Shown: positions 52,750 to 62,482 of the stretch, piece after piece
Position numbering within the stretch: position 1 is the first letter of the stretch
Layout: each line of letters begins with the position of its first letter
DNA from: Frigidibacter sp.
GTDB lineage: Bacteria; Pseudomonadota; Alphaproteobacteria; Rhodobacterales; Rhodobacteraceae
Direction of reading: 5' to 3'
Length of the DNA stretch: 64,000 bases
Assembly: GCF_030695035.1 (NCBI RefSeq)
Contig: NZ_JAUYTT010000010.1
Location: 310,001 to 374,000 of the forward strand
Notes under the pieces: model-generated
Told to the model about the DNA's origin: nothing
The model's input: the letters and a program-made list of their open reading frames with translations, nothing else
The model's database searches: none
Position numbers and translations under genes: made by a program

Positions 52750-53310
52750 TCAGGCGGCCCGTTTCACGGGTGTGGCGATCCAGCGGGCGAGCGTTTCGGC
52801 ATAGTCCGCCGCCGCCGCCTCCAGCTCCTCTGGCGACAGGTCCATGGCGCGGTAGAGCACGAAGGGCTCGGCCCAGGGCAGGCCGCAACGATTGGCGGTT
52901 GCGCGCAGCGGAGCGAGCATGTCGGTCATCGCGAACATATTGGCGCCGCCGGGCCGGTAGGCCTCGGGGACGTTCCCTGCGGTGGTGGCAACCATCAGCG
53001 GTGTGCCCTCCAGCAGGCGGCCCTCGGTTTCGTACTGGATGTAGAACATCCGCGTCAGCACGGCGTCTTGCCAAGCGCGCAGCAGCGGCGGCGTCGAATA
53101 CCACTGCAGCGGGAATTGCAGCACGATCCGGTCGGCGGTCAGCAGCCGCGCAACCTCGGCGGCGCCGTCGCCATACTGCCCATCCGGGTTTTCCGCCTGC
53201 ATGTCGATCACCTCGACACCCGGTAGGGCGGCGGCGGCGCGGGCGAGGGCGGCATTGGCCTTCGAGCGGGCGGGGTCGGGGTGGAACATGTAAACCAGAG
53301 TGCGTGTCAT
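52750..53310 (-). CDS. NAD(P)H-quinone reductase-like flavodoxin-fold protein
   Basis: This 186-residue protein has RTLVYMFHPDPARSKANAAL, RIVLQFPLQWYSTPPLLRAWQDAVLT and MVATTAGNVPEAY, the KefF/NQO-like NAD(P)H dehydrogenase family with FMN. It would reduce quinones by two electrons. It is divergent from a LysR regulator gene that very likely controls it, 90 bases away. Confidence 0.92.
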   Translation of the reverse strand: MTRTLVYMFHPDPARSKANAALARAAAALPGVEVIDMQAENPDGQYGDGAAEVARLLTADRIVLQFPLQWYSTPPLLRAWQDAVLTRMFYIQYETEGRLLEGTPLMVATTAGNVPEAYRPGGANMFAMTDMLAPLRATANRCGLPWAEPFVLYRAMDLSPEELEAAAADYAETLARWIATPVKRAA

Positions 53311-53356
53311 CGTCGTCTCCTGCGGTTGCTATGCAGGAACTGTGCGGCATGCCAAT

Positions 53357-53382
53357 AAATCACTCCAATCGATAAATGATTT
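53357..53382. promoter_or_regulatory. Candidate LysR operator
   Basis: AAATCA at 53357-53362 and its complement TGATTT at 53377-53382 flank 14 bases in the gap between the quinone reductase-like and LysR genes. The AT-rich dyad is what a LysR autoregulatory site usually looks like. Seen by eye. Confidence 0.4.
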
Positions 53383-53399
53383 AGTCTATTATCTGTTCC

Positions 53400-54287
53400 A
53401 TGAATTTACGCTCGTTCGACCTCAACCTGCTGGTGATCCTCGACGCGCTGCTGGACGAGGCGCATGTCAGCCGTGCAGCAGATCGGCTGAACCTGTCGCA
53501 GCCGGCCGCCTCGGCGGCGCTGCAGCGCTGCCGGCACCTGTTCGGGGACGCCTTGCTGGAGCGGGGGCGCGGCACCATGCGCCTGACGCCGAAGGCGGAA
53601 TCGTTGCGGGCGCCGCTGAAATCCCTGCTGGCGGGGGTGACCGATCTTGTCGATCCGGTGGACCCGCCCCTGACCGAGCTGCAACAGGTGCTGCGGATTT
53701 CGATGACCGATTTCCCGGCGCTGCTGGTGATCGGCCCGCTGCAGCAGGCGCTCGCCACTTCCGCCCCCGGCATCGATCTGGTGTTCCAACCCTGGCACGG
53801 GGCCGAAGCTGCCCGCGCCGCCCTGATCGCGGGGGTCACCGACATCGCCGTGTCGGTCCTGCCGGGTGAGGCGGGCGAGCTGGAGGTGACCAACCTGCTC
53901 GATGAGCATTACGTGACCTCCCTGCGCCCCGGTCATCCGGCCATCCCCGGCTTCGATCTGGACCGCTGGCTTGCCTACCCGCATATCCTTGTCTCGGGCC
54001 GCGGCGAGACCCGCAGCCCGCTGGATGCCGACCTTGTCCGCATGGGGCGCGCCCGCCGCGTCGGGCTGGTGGTGCCCAGCTTCGGCATGGTGCCGGACCT
54101 GCTGCGCGGGTCGGACATGATCGCCATGCTGCCCTCGCGCATGATGCCGGTGGCGCCGGATCTGGTCAGCCTGCCGGTGCCGATCCCGGTGGCGGGGTTT
54201 CCGCTGCATCTGGCCTGGCACCGGCGCCGGGCCAAGGATGCTGGCCTCCAGCATGTGGCGGGGCTGCTGGCGGGGATGCTGGCATAG
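53400..54287 (+). CDS. LysR-family regulator opposite quinone reductase gene
   Basis: This 295-residue protein has the winged helix LRSFDLNLLVILDALLDEAHVSRAADRLNLSQ and PAASAALQRCRHLFGDALLERG, of the NodD/LinR-like branch, followed by an effector domain. It probably senses an aromatic or quinone compound and controls the divergent reductase. A dyad in the 90-base gap may be its site. Confidence 0.92.
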   Translation: MNLRSFDLNLLVILDALLDEAHVSRAADRLNLSQPAASAALQRCRHLFGDALLERGRGTMRLTPKAESLRAPLKSLLAGVTDLVDPVDPPLTELQQVLRISMTDFPALLVIGPLQQALATSAPGIDLVFQPWHGAEAARAALIAGVTDIAVSVLPGEAGELEVTNLLDEHYVTSLRPGHPAIPGFDLDRWLAYPHILVSGRGETRSPLDADLVRMGRARRVGLVVPSFGMVPDLLRGSDMIAMLPSRMMPVAPDLVSLPVPIPVAGFPLHLAWHRRRAKDAGLQHVAGLLAGMLA

Positions 54288-54357
54288 GCTCCGCCGGTCC
54301 CGAGGGATTTGGGCTGCGGGGATCGGGTACGTGGCCAGAAGCGCATATTTATCATTT

Positions 54358-54371
54358 TGACAGATCCGTCA
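54358..54371. promoter_or_regulatory. Candidate TetR operator
   Basis: TGACAGATCCGTCA is a near-perfect dyad (TGAC/GTCA around GATC) 80 bases before the TetR start. It overlaps a TTGACA box at 54357-54362. Position suggests autorepression of the efflux operon. Confidence 0.5.
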
Positions 54372-54450
54372 CTTACACCTTGTGCTTTGTAGTCTCTTGC
54401 GTCCCTGTGCCGTATTGTCAGCCCATCCACATGATCTCACTGTCAGGCGC

Positions 54451-55170
54451 ATGAACATGCTGTCCCACTCGCCCGACCACCGAACCCGCACGGCCGAGCG
54501 TCGGCGTGACGCGATGCGCCGACGGCTGGTCGAAAGCGCGATGCTGGTCTTTGCCGCGAAGGGGACGGAGACCGTCGTCATCGACGATGTGATCATGGTC
54601 GCCGGGGTGTCGCGTGGAACCTTCTACAAATACTTCCCCTCGACCCTCGATCTGATGGTGGCGATCAGCCAGGAACTGGCGAACGAGCTGATGGCGCAGG
54701 TCGAACGCGTGGTCGCCCCTATTCCCGACCCGGTCGAGCGGGTGGCCCTTGGTCTGCGGCTGTTCATCGAGACGGCCCGGGCTTTTCCGCTGTTTGCGGG
54801 CTTCATCCGCGCCACCGGGGTGCAGGCCACGGGGCCGGCGGCGCTGATCTACAACTACCTGCCGGACCATCTGAACGAGGGCATCGCCAAGGGGCGCTTT
54901 CTGGATCTTCCGCTGGAGATACACCTCGACCTGATTACCGGCACGGTTCTGCTCTGCGTGCTGCGCCAACTCCCGGTCCCGACCGAGACGGCACATGTGC
55001 GGCAGGTCGTTGCCTCTATGCTGCGGGCACTTGGCCTGCCCGCGCCTGAGGCCCGGGCCATTGCGGATCTGGATCCGCCGCCGCTGCATCTGCCCGAAGA
55101 CAGCCTGCTGGTGCGCACGCAGCGCCGCCTTGAGGCGGGATCGGATGACACCTGCCGGAGAGCCAGATAA
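54451..55170 (+). CDS. TetR-family repressor of the ABC exporter operon
   Basis: From the ATG at 54451 (MNMLSHSPDHRTRTAERR) the protein has about 239 residues. The helix-turn-helix is VESAMLVFAAKGTETVVIDDVIMVAGVSRGTFYKYF, then a ligand-binding helical part. Its stop overlaps the HlyD-type gene by one base, so it leads and probably represses the exporter operon. Confidence 0.9.
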   Translation: MNMLSHSPDHRTRTAERRRDAMRRRLVESAMLVFAAKGTETVVIDDVIMVAGVSRGTFYKYFPSTLDLMVAISQELANELMAQVERVVAPIPDPVERVALGLRLFIETARAFPLFAGFIRATGVQATGPAALIYNYLPDHLNEGIAKGRFLDLPLEIHLDLITGTVLLCVLRQLPVPTETAHVRQVVASMLRALGLPAPEARAIADLDPPPLHLPEDSLLVRTQRRLEAGSDDTCRRAR

Positions 55171-56168
55171 TGAAGCCCAAGCTGATCGCGGCCCTGCTTG
55201 CCCTGTCGCTCTTGCCCGGGATCGCCCTGGCCAAGACGCCGTTCGAGGCGCTGATTGCCCGCTTCAAGGGTGGCGACACCTATGAAGGCTTCGCCAGTTC
55301 AAACGGCCGGCTTGAGGCGCAGACCGTGGCGGTGGCGGCAAAATATGCGGGCCGCGTGACCGAGGTTCTGGTTGCCGAGGGCGATCTGATCGAGGCGGGC
55401 ACCGTCATTGCCAGGCTGGATGACCGCGATATCGCGGCGCAGCTGGTTGGTGCGAAGGCGGCCGTCTTGCGCGCCCGCGCGGCATTGCAGGTCGCCGAGG
55501 CGGGGGTCATGCAGGCGCAAAGCGCGCTGGATGTCGCCGGGACCAACCACAAGCGCATCACCACGCTGACCGCCGACGGCTATGCCGCGCAGTCGGTGCT
55601 GGATGACGCGACCAACGCGCTGACCTCGGCCGAGGCGTCACTTGCGATGGCCAAGGCGCAGGTGGCCGATGCCGATGCGCTGATCGAGGTGTCGAATGCC
55701 TCGGTGGTGCAGCTGGAGGTCGCGCTGGACGACCTGACCATCCGCGCGCCGATCAAGGGGCGCGTCCTCTACCGGCTGCGCGAACCCGGAGAGGTGGTGG
55801 CGGCGGGCGCCTCGATCGTCACGCTGCTTGATCTGACCGATGTCTGGATGAACCTCTATCTTCCGGCGGATGCGGTGGGCCGACTGATGCTGAACGATGA
55901 GGCGCGGCTGATCCTCGACCCGGTGCCGCAATTCGTGGTGCCCGCACGGGTTACCTTCGTCTCGCCCGAGACGCAGTTCACGCCGCGGTCGGTCGAGACC
56001 GAGGCGGAACGGCAGGATCTGGTGTTCCGGGTGAAGCTGACCATCCCGCGCGAGCTGCTGGAGACGTTCGAGGATTACGTGAAATCCGGGGTGCGGGGCA
56101 TCGGCTTCGTGCGGACCGAGCCTTCGGCGGAATGGCCGGCCGAGCTGTCCGTAAAGCTGCCGGAGTAA
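55170..56168 (+). CDS. HlyD/YhiI-type periplasmic adaptor
   Basis: This 332-residue membrane fusion protein has a signal peptide (LIAALLALSLLPGIALA) and a biotinyl-lipoyl half (VAAKYAGRVTEVLVAEGDLIEAGTVIARLDD). A coiled-coil hairpin lies at about 95-185 and the second lipoyl half is DLTIRAPIKGRVLYRLREPGEVV. It links the inner-membrane ABC exporter encoded downstream to an outer-membrane channel. Start overlaps TetR stop. Confidence 0.93.
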   Translation: MKPKLIAALLALSLLPGIALAKTPFEALIARFKGGDTYEGFASSNGRLEAQTVAVAAKYAGRVTEVLVAEGDLIEAGTVIARLDDRDIAAQLVGAKAAVLRARAALQVAEAGVMQAQSALDVAGTNHKRITTLTADGYAAQSVLDDATNALTSAEASLAMAKAQVADADALIEVSNASVVQLEVALDDLTIRAPIKGRVLYRLREPGEVVAAGASIVTLLDLTDVWMNLYLPADAVGRLMLNDEARLILDPVPQFVVPARVTFVSPETQFTPRSVETEAERQDLVFRVKLTIPRELLETFEDYVKSGVRGIGFVRTEPSAEWPAELSVKLPE

Positions 56169-56172
56169 GGCG

Positions 56173-58866
56173 GTGGAACCGGCCGCCCGATTGACGGGTG
56201 TCAGCCACGACTATGGGCGCACCCGGGCGCTGGACGATGTAGCGCTGGATATTCCCGCCGGCTGCATGGCCGGGCTGATCGGGCCGGACGGGGTGGGCAA
56301 GTCCACGCTGCTGGCGCTGGTGGCGGGAGTGCGGCGGCTGCAAAAGGGCCGCATCACGGTTCTGGGCGGCGACATGGCAACGGCGCGCAGCCGCCGCGCC
56401 AATGCCCCCCGCATCGCCTATATGCCGCAAGGGCTGGGGCGGAACCTCTACCCGACGCTGACGGTGCGCGAGAACCTTGATTTCTTCGGGCTGCTGTTCG
56501 GGCAGGGGGCTGCGGAACGCAACGCCCGCATCGCCATGCTGCTGAAGGCCACCGGGCTCGACCCGTTCCCGGACCGGCCGGCGGGCAAGCTGTCGGGCGG
56601 CATGAAGCAAAAGCTCTCGCTCTGTTCGGCGCTGATCCACGATCCCGACCTGCTGATTCTGGATGAGCCCACGACCGGCGTCGATCCGCTGTCGCGCGGC
56701 CAGTTCTGGGATCTGATCGACCATATCCGCACCGAGCGGCCGGGGATGAGCGTGCTGACCGCCACCGCCTATATGGAAGAGGCCGACCGCTTCGACTGGC
56801 TGGCGGCGATGGATGCGGGCCGTGTCATCACCAGCGGCACCCCGGCAGAGCTTCGCGCCAAAGGCGGTGGCACCACGCTCGAGGCGGCCTTTGTCAATTT
56901 CCTGCCCGAAGACCGGCGCGGCGATACCACCCCCGTCATCCTGCCGCCGCGGGTCGAGGGTGAGGGCGCGGTTCCTGCGATCGAAGCCACCGACCTGACC
57001 AAGCGGTTTGGCGCATTCATCGCGGTGGATGATGTCAGCTTCACCATCCCGGCCGGTGAAATCTTCGGATTTCTGGGCTCCAACGGCTGCGGCAAATCCA
57101 CGACGATGAAGATGCTGACCGGCCTGCTGACCCCCACCGAAGGCATGACAAAGCTGTTCGGCGAACCGATGACTGCGGGTGACATGGAAAGCCGCCTGCG
57201 GATTGGCTACATGTCGCAGAGCTTCTCGCTCTATGGCGAATTGACGGTGCGGCAGAACCTTGTGCTGCACGCCCGCCTTTACGCCTTGCCACGCGCGGAT
57301 CATGCGCCCCGCATCGCCGAGGTACTGCGCGACTTCGACCTTGATCACGTTGCCGATGCCCTGCCCGAAGACCTGCCGCTTGGGATCCGTCAGCGGCTGC
57401 AGCTGGCGGTGGCGGTGCTGCACCGGCCGCGGATCCTGATCCTCGACGAGCCGACCTCGGGCGTCGATCCGGTGGCGCGCGATGTGTTCTGGCGGATGCT
57501 GATCAAGCTGTCGCGCGATGACGGGGTGACCATCTTCATCTCGACCCATTTCATGAACGAGGCAGAGCGCTGCGACCGCATCTCGCTGATGCATGCCGGC
57601 AAGGTGCTGGAGGTCGGCGCCCCCGCCGAGATCGTCGCGCGCCACGGCGCGCCCTCGCTGGAGGCGGCGTTCATCGAGGTCCTGGCGACAGAGCTTGGCG
57701 ATGCCGCAAGACCGCTGACGACGGGGTCCATGCAGATGCCGTCGACCCCGCCTTCGCGCCTTGCGGGCGTGGTGCGCGCCCGCGCCTATGCCTGGCGTGA
57801 GACGCTGGAGCTGATCCGCGATCCGATCCGGCTGTTCTTCGCGCTTGCCGGGCCGGTGATCTTGTTCATCACGATGGGCTACGGGATTTCCTTTGACGTC
57901 GACAAGCTCAGCATCGGGGTTCTGGATCAGGATCAGAGCGCCGAAAGCCAGCGTCTGGTCGAAGGCTTCACCTCGGTGCGCCAGTTCGCCGCCGCGCCCC
58001 CGGCCGCTGGCCCCGAAGAGCTTGCGGCGCTGATGGGCCGGGGACGGATCACGCTGGCGCTGGACATCCCCGAAGGCTTTGGCCGCAGGCTGGCAGGGGG
58101 CGAGGTGCCGGAAATCTCGATCTGGGTCGATGGCGCCATGCCGTTCCGGGCCGAGACGGCCCGCAGCTATGCGCTGGGGGTGCTGGACCGGGGCCAGGGC
58201 GACGGTGCCGCCAGCGCGGATCCTGTCAGCTTCGAGACGCGGTTCCTGTTCAATCAGGCGTTTAAAAGTGCCAATGCGATGGTGCCCTCGATCCTCATGC
58301 TGGTATTGATGCTGATCCCGGCGATCATGGCCGCGATCAGCGTGGTGCGCGAGAAAGAGACGGGCACCATCGCCAATTTTCGCTCGACCCCGGTGACGCG
58401 GCCCGAATTTCTGATCGGCAAGCAGATCCCCTATATCGTCCTCGCTTGGGGCAGCTTCTGGATGCTGTTTCTGCTGGGCCGCGGGCTGTTCGGCGTGCCC
58501 TTCACCGGGTCGCTCTGGGCTTTTGGCCTTGTTGCGCTGGTCTATGTCACGGCGACGACCGGGTTCGGGCAGCTGATCTCCTCATTCACGGCGACGCAGG
58601 TTGCGGCGGTGTTCGGTACGGCGATCATTGCGATCATCCCGACGGTGAACTTCTCGGGCCTGATCATGCCGACCTCGACGCTGGCGCCCGCCGGACGGGC
58701 CATCGGGCAGGCCTTTCCCGGCGCGTGGTTTCAGCCGGTCAGCGTGGGGTCTTTCGTCAAGGGCTTCGGCGCGGTCGATCTGCTGGTGCCGGCGCTGGTG
58801 CTGGCCGGGTTCGCCCTGGTCTATCTGGGTCTGGCTGTCGCCGGCCTGCGCAAGCAGGAGGCGTAG
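56173..58866 (+). CDS. RbbA-like fused double ABC ATPase with membrane domain
   Basis: This 897-residue protein starts with GTG. The first ABC domain has GPDGVGKST, LSGGMKQK and LLILDEPTTGVDP; the second has GSNGCGKST, a degenerate signature (LPLGIRQRLQLAVAV) and LILDEPTSGVDP. An ABC2-type permease domain with six helices fills about residues 540-895. The layout matches RbbA/YhiH. With the adaptor before it and the permease after it, this is a YhiI-YhiH-YhhJ-type exporter; substrate unknown. Confidence 0.93.
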   Translation: MEPAARLTGVSHDYGRTRALDDVALDIPAGCMAGLIGPDGVGKSTLLALVAGVRRLQKGRITVLGGDMATARSRRANAPRIAYMPQGLGRNLYPTLTVRENLDFFGLLFGQGAAERNARIAMLLKATGLDPFPDRPAGKLSGGMKQKLSLCSALIHDPDLLILDEPTTGVDPLSRGQFWDLIDHIRTERPGMSVLTATAYMEEADRFDWLAAMDAGRVITSGTPAELRAKGGGTTLEAAFVNFLPEDRRGDTTPVILPPRVEGEGAVPAIEATDLTKRFGAFIAVDDVSFTIPAGEIFGFLGSNGCGKSTTMKMLTGLLTPTEGMTKLFGEPMTAGDMESRLRIGYMSQSFSLYGELTVRQNLVLHARLYALPRADHAPRIAEVLRDFDLDHVADALPEDLPLGIRQRLQLAVAVLHRPRILILDEPTSGVDPVARDVFWRMLIKLSRDDGVTIFISTHFMNEAERCDRISLMHAGKVLEVGAPAEIVARHGAPSLEAAFIEVLATELGDAARPLTTGSMQMPSTPPSRLAGVVRARAYAWRETLELIRDPIRLFFALAGPVILFITMGYGISFDVDKLSIGVLDQDQSAESQRLVEGFTSVRQFAAAPPAAGPEELAALMGRGRITLALDIPEGFGRRLAGGEVPEISIWVDGAMPFRAETARSYALGVLDRGQGDGAASADPVSFETRFLFNQAFKSANAMVPSILMLVLMLIPAIMAAISVVREKETGTIANFRSTPVTRPEFLIGKQIPYIVLAWGSFWMLFLLGRGLFGVPFTGSLWAFGLVALVYVTATTGFGQLISSFTATQVAAVFGTAIIAIIPTVNFSGLIMPTSTLAPAGRAIGQAFPGAWFQPVSVGSFVKGFGAVDLLVPALVLAGFALVYLGLAVAGLRKQEA

Positions 58867-59985
58867 ATGCAAAGCCTGAAGAACATCGCGGCGCTGACGG
58901 TCAAGGAGTTGCGGGCGCTGGCGCGCGACCGGATCATGCTGTCGCTGATCCTCTACGTCTTCACGGCGGCGGTCTGGATGGTGTCAGACGCCGCTTCGAC
59001 CGAGGTGCGCAACCTGTCGGTGGGCATCGTCGATGAGGATCAAAGCCAGCTCTCGGCGCGTATCACCGATGCGGTCCAGCAGCCGATGTTCGCCGCCCCC
59101 GTCGCCCTGACGCCGGCCGAGGCTGCGCAGGGGCAGAAGGCGGGCGATTACGTGCTGGTGCTGTCGATCCCGCCGGGCCTTGAGCGCGATCTGCTGACGG
59201 GGAATGCGGTCAGCCTGATGCTGCTGGTCGATGCGACGGCCGTGGCCCATGCCGGCAATGGCGCCTCCTTCCTGCGCCAGGCGGTGCAATCCGAGATCGC
59301 GGCCTGGGCCGGGTCAGAGACAGCCAGCGCCGCGCAGGTGGATGTGGTGTTCCGCAACCTTTACAATGCCAACCTGACCTCGCGCTGGTTCACCGCCGTG
59401 ATGCAGCTGATGAACAACGTGACGATCCTGATGCTGATCCTGGCCGGCTCCTCGCTGATCCGCGAGCGCGAGCATGGCACCATCGAGCATGTTCTGGTCA
59501 TGCCTGTGCGCCCGCATGAAATTGCCCTGTCGAAGATCTTCGCCAACGGCGCCGTGATCCTGCTCGCCCAGATGCTGAGCCTGACGCTGGTGGTCGAGGG
59601 GCTGATGGGCATTCCCGTCGCAGGCTCGCTGGCAGTCTATCTGGTGGGGGCGCTGCTCTATGTGCTGGCGGTGGGCTGCATCGGCCTTTTGCTGGGCACC
59701 GTCGCGCAGAACATGGGCCAGTTCGGCCTGCTGGCGATTCCGGTGATCGTGGTGATGTTCCTGCTGTCGGGGGGCATGACGCCGATGGAATCGATGCCGG
59801 GCTGGCTGCAGATGGTCATCCGCCTGATCAGCCCCGCCCCGCATTTCGTGAGCTTTGCGCAATCGGTGCTGTATCGGGGGGCGGGGCTGGCGACCGTCTG
59901 GCCCCAGATCGCTGCCATCGCCTGCGTGGCCGCGGTCGCCTTCGCGCTGGTGCTGTGGCGGTTCCGCAAGCTGCTGGCGGGCTGA
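58867..59985 (+). CDS. ABC-2 type permease (YhhJ-like)
   Basis: This 372-residue protein has an N-terminal helix (DRIMLSLILYVFTAAVWMV), a large extracytoplasmic domain, then five helices (NVTILMLILAGSSLIRERE; AVILLAQMLSLTLVVEGLMGI; IPVIVVMFLLSGGMTP). It starts directly after the previous stop and completes the exporter with the RbbA-like protein. Homologues export drugs or bile-acid-like compounds, but no substrate can be read here. Confidence 0.93.
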   Translation: MQSLKNIAALTVKELRALARDRIMLSLILYVFTAAVWMVSDAASTEVRNLSVGIVDEDQSQLSARITDAVQQPMFAAPVALTPAEAAQGQKAGDYVLVLSIPPGLERDLLTGNAVSLMLLVDATAVAHAGNGASFLRQAVQSEIAAWAGSETASAAQVDVVFRNLYNANLTSRWFTAVMQLMNNVTILMLILAGSSLIREREHGTIEHVLVMPVRPHEIALSKIFANGAVILLAQMLSLTLVVEGLMGIPVAGSLAVYLVGALLYVLAVGCIGLLLGTVAQNMGQFGLLAIPVIVVMFLLSGGMTPMESMPGWLQMVIRLISPAPHFVSFAQSVLYRGAGLATVWPQIAAIACVAAVAFALVLWRFRKLLAG

Positions 59986-60035
59986 CGGTCGCCTGTGGCG
60001 CGGGCGCTATGTCAGCCCTCCCAGCCTGCCAGCCC

Positions 60036-61133
60036 TTATGGCGTGATCAGGTATTTCGCCCCCGTGGACTTGCGCATGTAGGCGGCCACCGTTTCCGGCT
60101 CCAGCGCCTGCTCGAGCGTGATGCGGGCGGTGTAGGGACTGGCGAAGGTCGTGTCCATTTCATCGACGACCCGCTTGCGCATCGCCTGCACCGTGGCGGG
60201 GTCGAGCCGCTGCAGCGCATGGAACAGCAGCCAGCCGCCGATGCTCCAGCTGAAGCCGAAGCCGCGGCGCAAGGTGGTGGGGCCTGTGTCGAGCGCCCCG
60301 TAGATGTAGCCCTGCTTCAGCACCGCCGAGCCATAGCGATCATAGCTGGCCATGCTGCGCGCCGCGACCGCCTCCATCGCGTTGAGGATGGTGCTGGTCA
60401 TCTCGCCACCGCCGATGGCGTCGAAGCAGAGGGTGGCGCCGGTCGCGGCGATGGCCTCGGTCAGGTCTTCGCGGAAGGTCTCGGTGCTGCTGTCGATGAC
60501 ATGCTCTGCCCCGATACCGCGCAGCAGGGCGACCTGCTCGGGGCTGCGGACGATGTTCACAAGGCCGATGCCGTCCGCCATGCAGATCCGCACCAGCATC
60601 TGCCCGAGGTTGGAGGCGGCGGGAGCGTGGACGATTGCCGAATGCCCCTCGGCCCGCATGGTTTCGGTAAAGCCAAGCGCGGTCAGCGGGTTGACGAAGA
60701 GCGCGGCCCCCGTTTCGGCCGAGGCGCCCTCGGGCAGGGGTAGGCAATCCTTGGCCGCGATCAGGCGCAGGCGGGCATACATGGCGCCGCCGAGCATGGC
60801 GACCCGGCGGCCGACAAGCTGCTGCTGGTCCGGCCCCGCCGCGATGACGGTGCCGGCGCCCTCATTGCCCGCGGCAAGGGACTGGCCGATCCGCGCCCGC
60901 ATCATGGGCATGGCGCGCTCCGGGATGCGCGCGGTCAGCGCCGCGCCGTCCTTCGCCAGCGTCGTCATGTCGGCCGGCCCGAACATCAGCCCCAGATCCG
61001 AGGGGTTGATCGGCGCTGCCTCGATGCGCACCAGAAGCTGTCCCGGCCCGGGCTCGGGCAGGGTGACGGGCTCCAGATGCAGCCGCAGCGTGCCACCCTC
61101 GCTGACGGTCGATCTCAGTTCCAGGCTGTCCAT
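60036..61133 (-). CDS. Zinc-binding dehydrogenase-like MDR oxidoreductase
   Basis: This 365-residue protein runs from the ATG at 61133 (MDSLELRSTVSEGG). Medium-chain dehydrogenase fold with EAAPINPSDLGLMFGP and AGNEGAGTVIAAGP; the nucleotide-binding domain has HAPAASNLGQMLVRICMADG rather than a classical GxGxxG. It resembles NADPH-quinone or enoyl reductases without catalytic zinc. It is convergent with the exporter operon. Confidence 0.88.
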   Translation of the reverse strand: MDSLELRSTVSEGGTLRLHLEPVTLPEPGPGQLLVRIEAAPINPSDLGLMFGPADMTTLAKDGAALTARIPERAMPMMRARIGQSLAAGNEGAGTVIAAGPDQQQLVGRRVAMLGGAMYARLRLIAAKDCLPLPEGASAETGAALFVNPLTALGFTETMRAEGHSAIVHAPAASNLGQMLVRICMADGIGLVNIVRSPEQVALLRGIGAEHVIDSSTETFREDLTEAIAATGATLCFDAIGGGEMTSTILNAMEAVAARSMASYDRYGSAVLKQGYIYGALDTGPTTLRRGFGFSWSIGGWLLFHALQRLDPATVQAMRKRVVDEMDTTFASPYTARITLEQALEPETVAAYMRKSTGAKYLITP

Positions 61134-61198
61134 GGGCTCTCCGATCCGGGTTGGCGCGATCCTCCCCCAGCGAGGGGCCGGGCGCAACCGCAGCCCCG

Positions 61199-62482
61199 TC
61201 ACCCCAGCCGTTTGCCGCCGATCCACACCCCGGCGACGGCGCGGTCGTCGCCCATCATGATCGTGGGGAACAGCGCCTCCCACAGATCGGCCGCGCGCCC
61301 CGACCTTTGAGCGATTGCAGGCGTGGAGCCTAGGTCGATAGCCACCAGATCCGCCTCCATTCCCACCGCAAGATTGCCGACCTTTTCCTCGATCCGGAGC
61401 GCGCGGGCGGACCCCACCGTCGCCAGCCACCACAGCTGCGAGGGGTGCAGCGCCGTGCCGCGCAGCTGGGCCAGCTCATAGGCCGCGGCCATGGTGCGCA
61501 GCATCGAGAAGGACGACCCGCCCCCTGTATCGGTCGCCAGCCCGATCCGCAGCCCCGATGCCACCAGCCCGGCCATGTCGAAGATGCCGGAGCCGATGAA
61601 GGTGTTCGAGGTTGGGCAATGCACGAGGCTCGCGCCTGCCTCTCGCAGCCGGTCCCGCTCGCGCGCTGTCAGGTGGATGGCATGGCCATAGACCGCGCCT
61701 TCGCCGAGCAGGCCCTGCGCCTCGTAGGTGTCGAGGTAGTCGCGGGCCTGCGGGAAGAGGGATTTGACCCACTCGATCTCATCGGTCTGTTCGCTCAGAT
61801 GCGTCTGCATCAGGCAGTCCGGGTGCTCGCGCCAGAGCTGCCCCAGCATCATCAGCTGCTCGGGCGTCGAGGTCGGCGAGAAGCGGGGGGTGATGACATA
61901 GGAGAGGCGGTCGACCCCGTGCCACCGCTCCAGCAGGCGGCGGCTGTCGTCATAGGCCGATTGTGGGGTGTCGCGGAGGCCGTCCGGCGCGTTGCGGTCC
62001 ATGCAGGTCTTGCCGGCCAGCGCGCGCATGCCCCGGGACTGTGCGGCGGCGAAGAAGGCATCGACGCTGGCGGGATGGATGGTGGCGTAGCTGCACATCG
62101 AGGTGGTGCCATGCGCCAGCGCCAGATCGAAGTAGCGCTCGGCGACCTCGGTGGAATAGGCGGGATCGGCGAAGCGCATCTCCTCGGGGAAGGTATAGCT
62201 GTTCAGCCAGTCGATCAGCCGCTTGCCCCAGCTGGCGATGATCCCGGTCTGCGGGTAATGCACATGCGCGTCGATGAACCCGGCCGAGAGGAGGGCGTTG
62301 CCCATGTCGGTGACGGCGGCCTGCGGATGGGCGGCGCGGAGGGTTTCGGCCTCGCCCATCTCCGCGATACGCCCTTGGCGGATCAGCACGGCGCCGCGAG
62401 TGGAGTGGCGGGCGGCGGTTGGCCCTTCGACGAAGGGGTCGCCGGCAAAGGCAAGCGTCTGTCCGATCACCAGCTGATCCAT
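61199..62482 (-). CDS. guaD: Guanine deaminase
   Basis: This 427-residue protein starts at one of two adjacent ATGs (62485 or 62482) after an AGGAGG site; 62482 gives better spacing. It has the metal-dependent hydrolase motifs LSAGFIDAHVHYPQTG (HxH), MQTHLSEQTDEIEWV, and GLATDTGGGSSFSML, and YGHAIHLTARERDRL. It hydrolyses guanine to xanthine plus ammonia in purine salvage. It precedes the MDR gene by 66 bases. Confidence 0.95.
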   Translation of the reverse strand: MDQLVIGQTLAFAGDPFVEGPTAARHSTRGAVLIRQGRIAEMGEAETLRAAHPQAAVTDMGNALLSAGFIDAHVHYPQTGIIASWGKRLIDWLNSYTFPEEMRFADPAYSTEVAERYFDLALAHGTTSMCSYATIHPASVDAFFAAAQSRGMRALAGKTCMDRNAPDGLRDTPQSAYDDSRRLLERWHGVDRLSYVITPRFSPTSTPEQLMMLGQLWREHPDCLMQTHLSEQTDEIEWVKSLFPQARDYLDTYEAQGLLGEGAVYGHAIHLTARERDRLREAGASLVHCPTSNTFIGSGIFDMAGLVASGLRIGLATDTGGGSSFSMLRTMAAAYELAQLRGTALHPSQLWWLATVGSARALRIEEKVGNLAVGMEADLVAIDLGSTPAIAQRSGRAADLWEALFPTIMMGDDRAVAGVWIGGKRLG

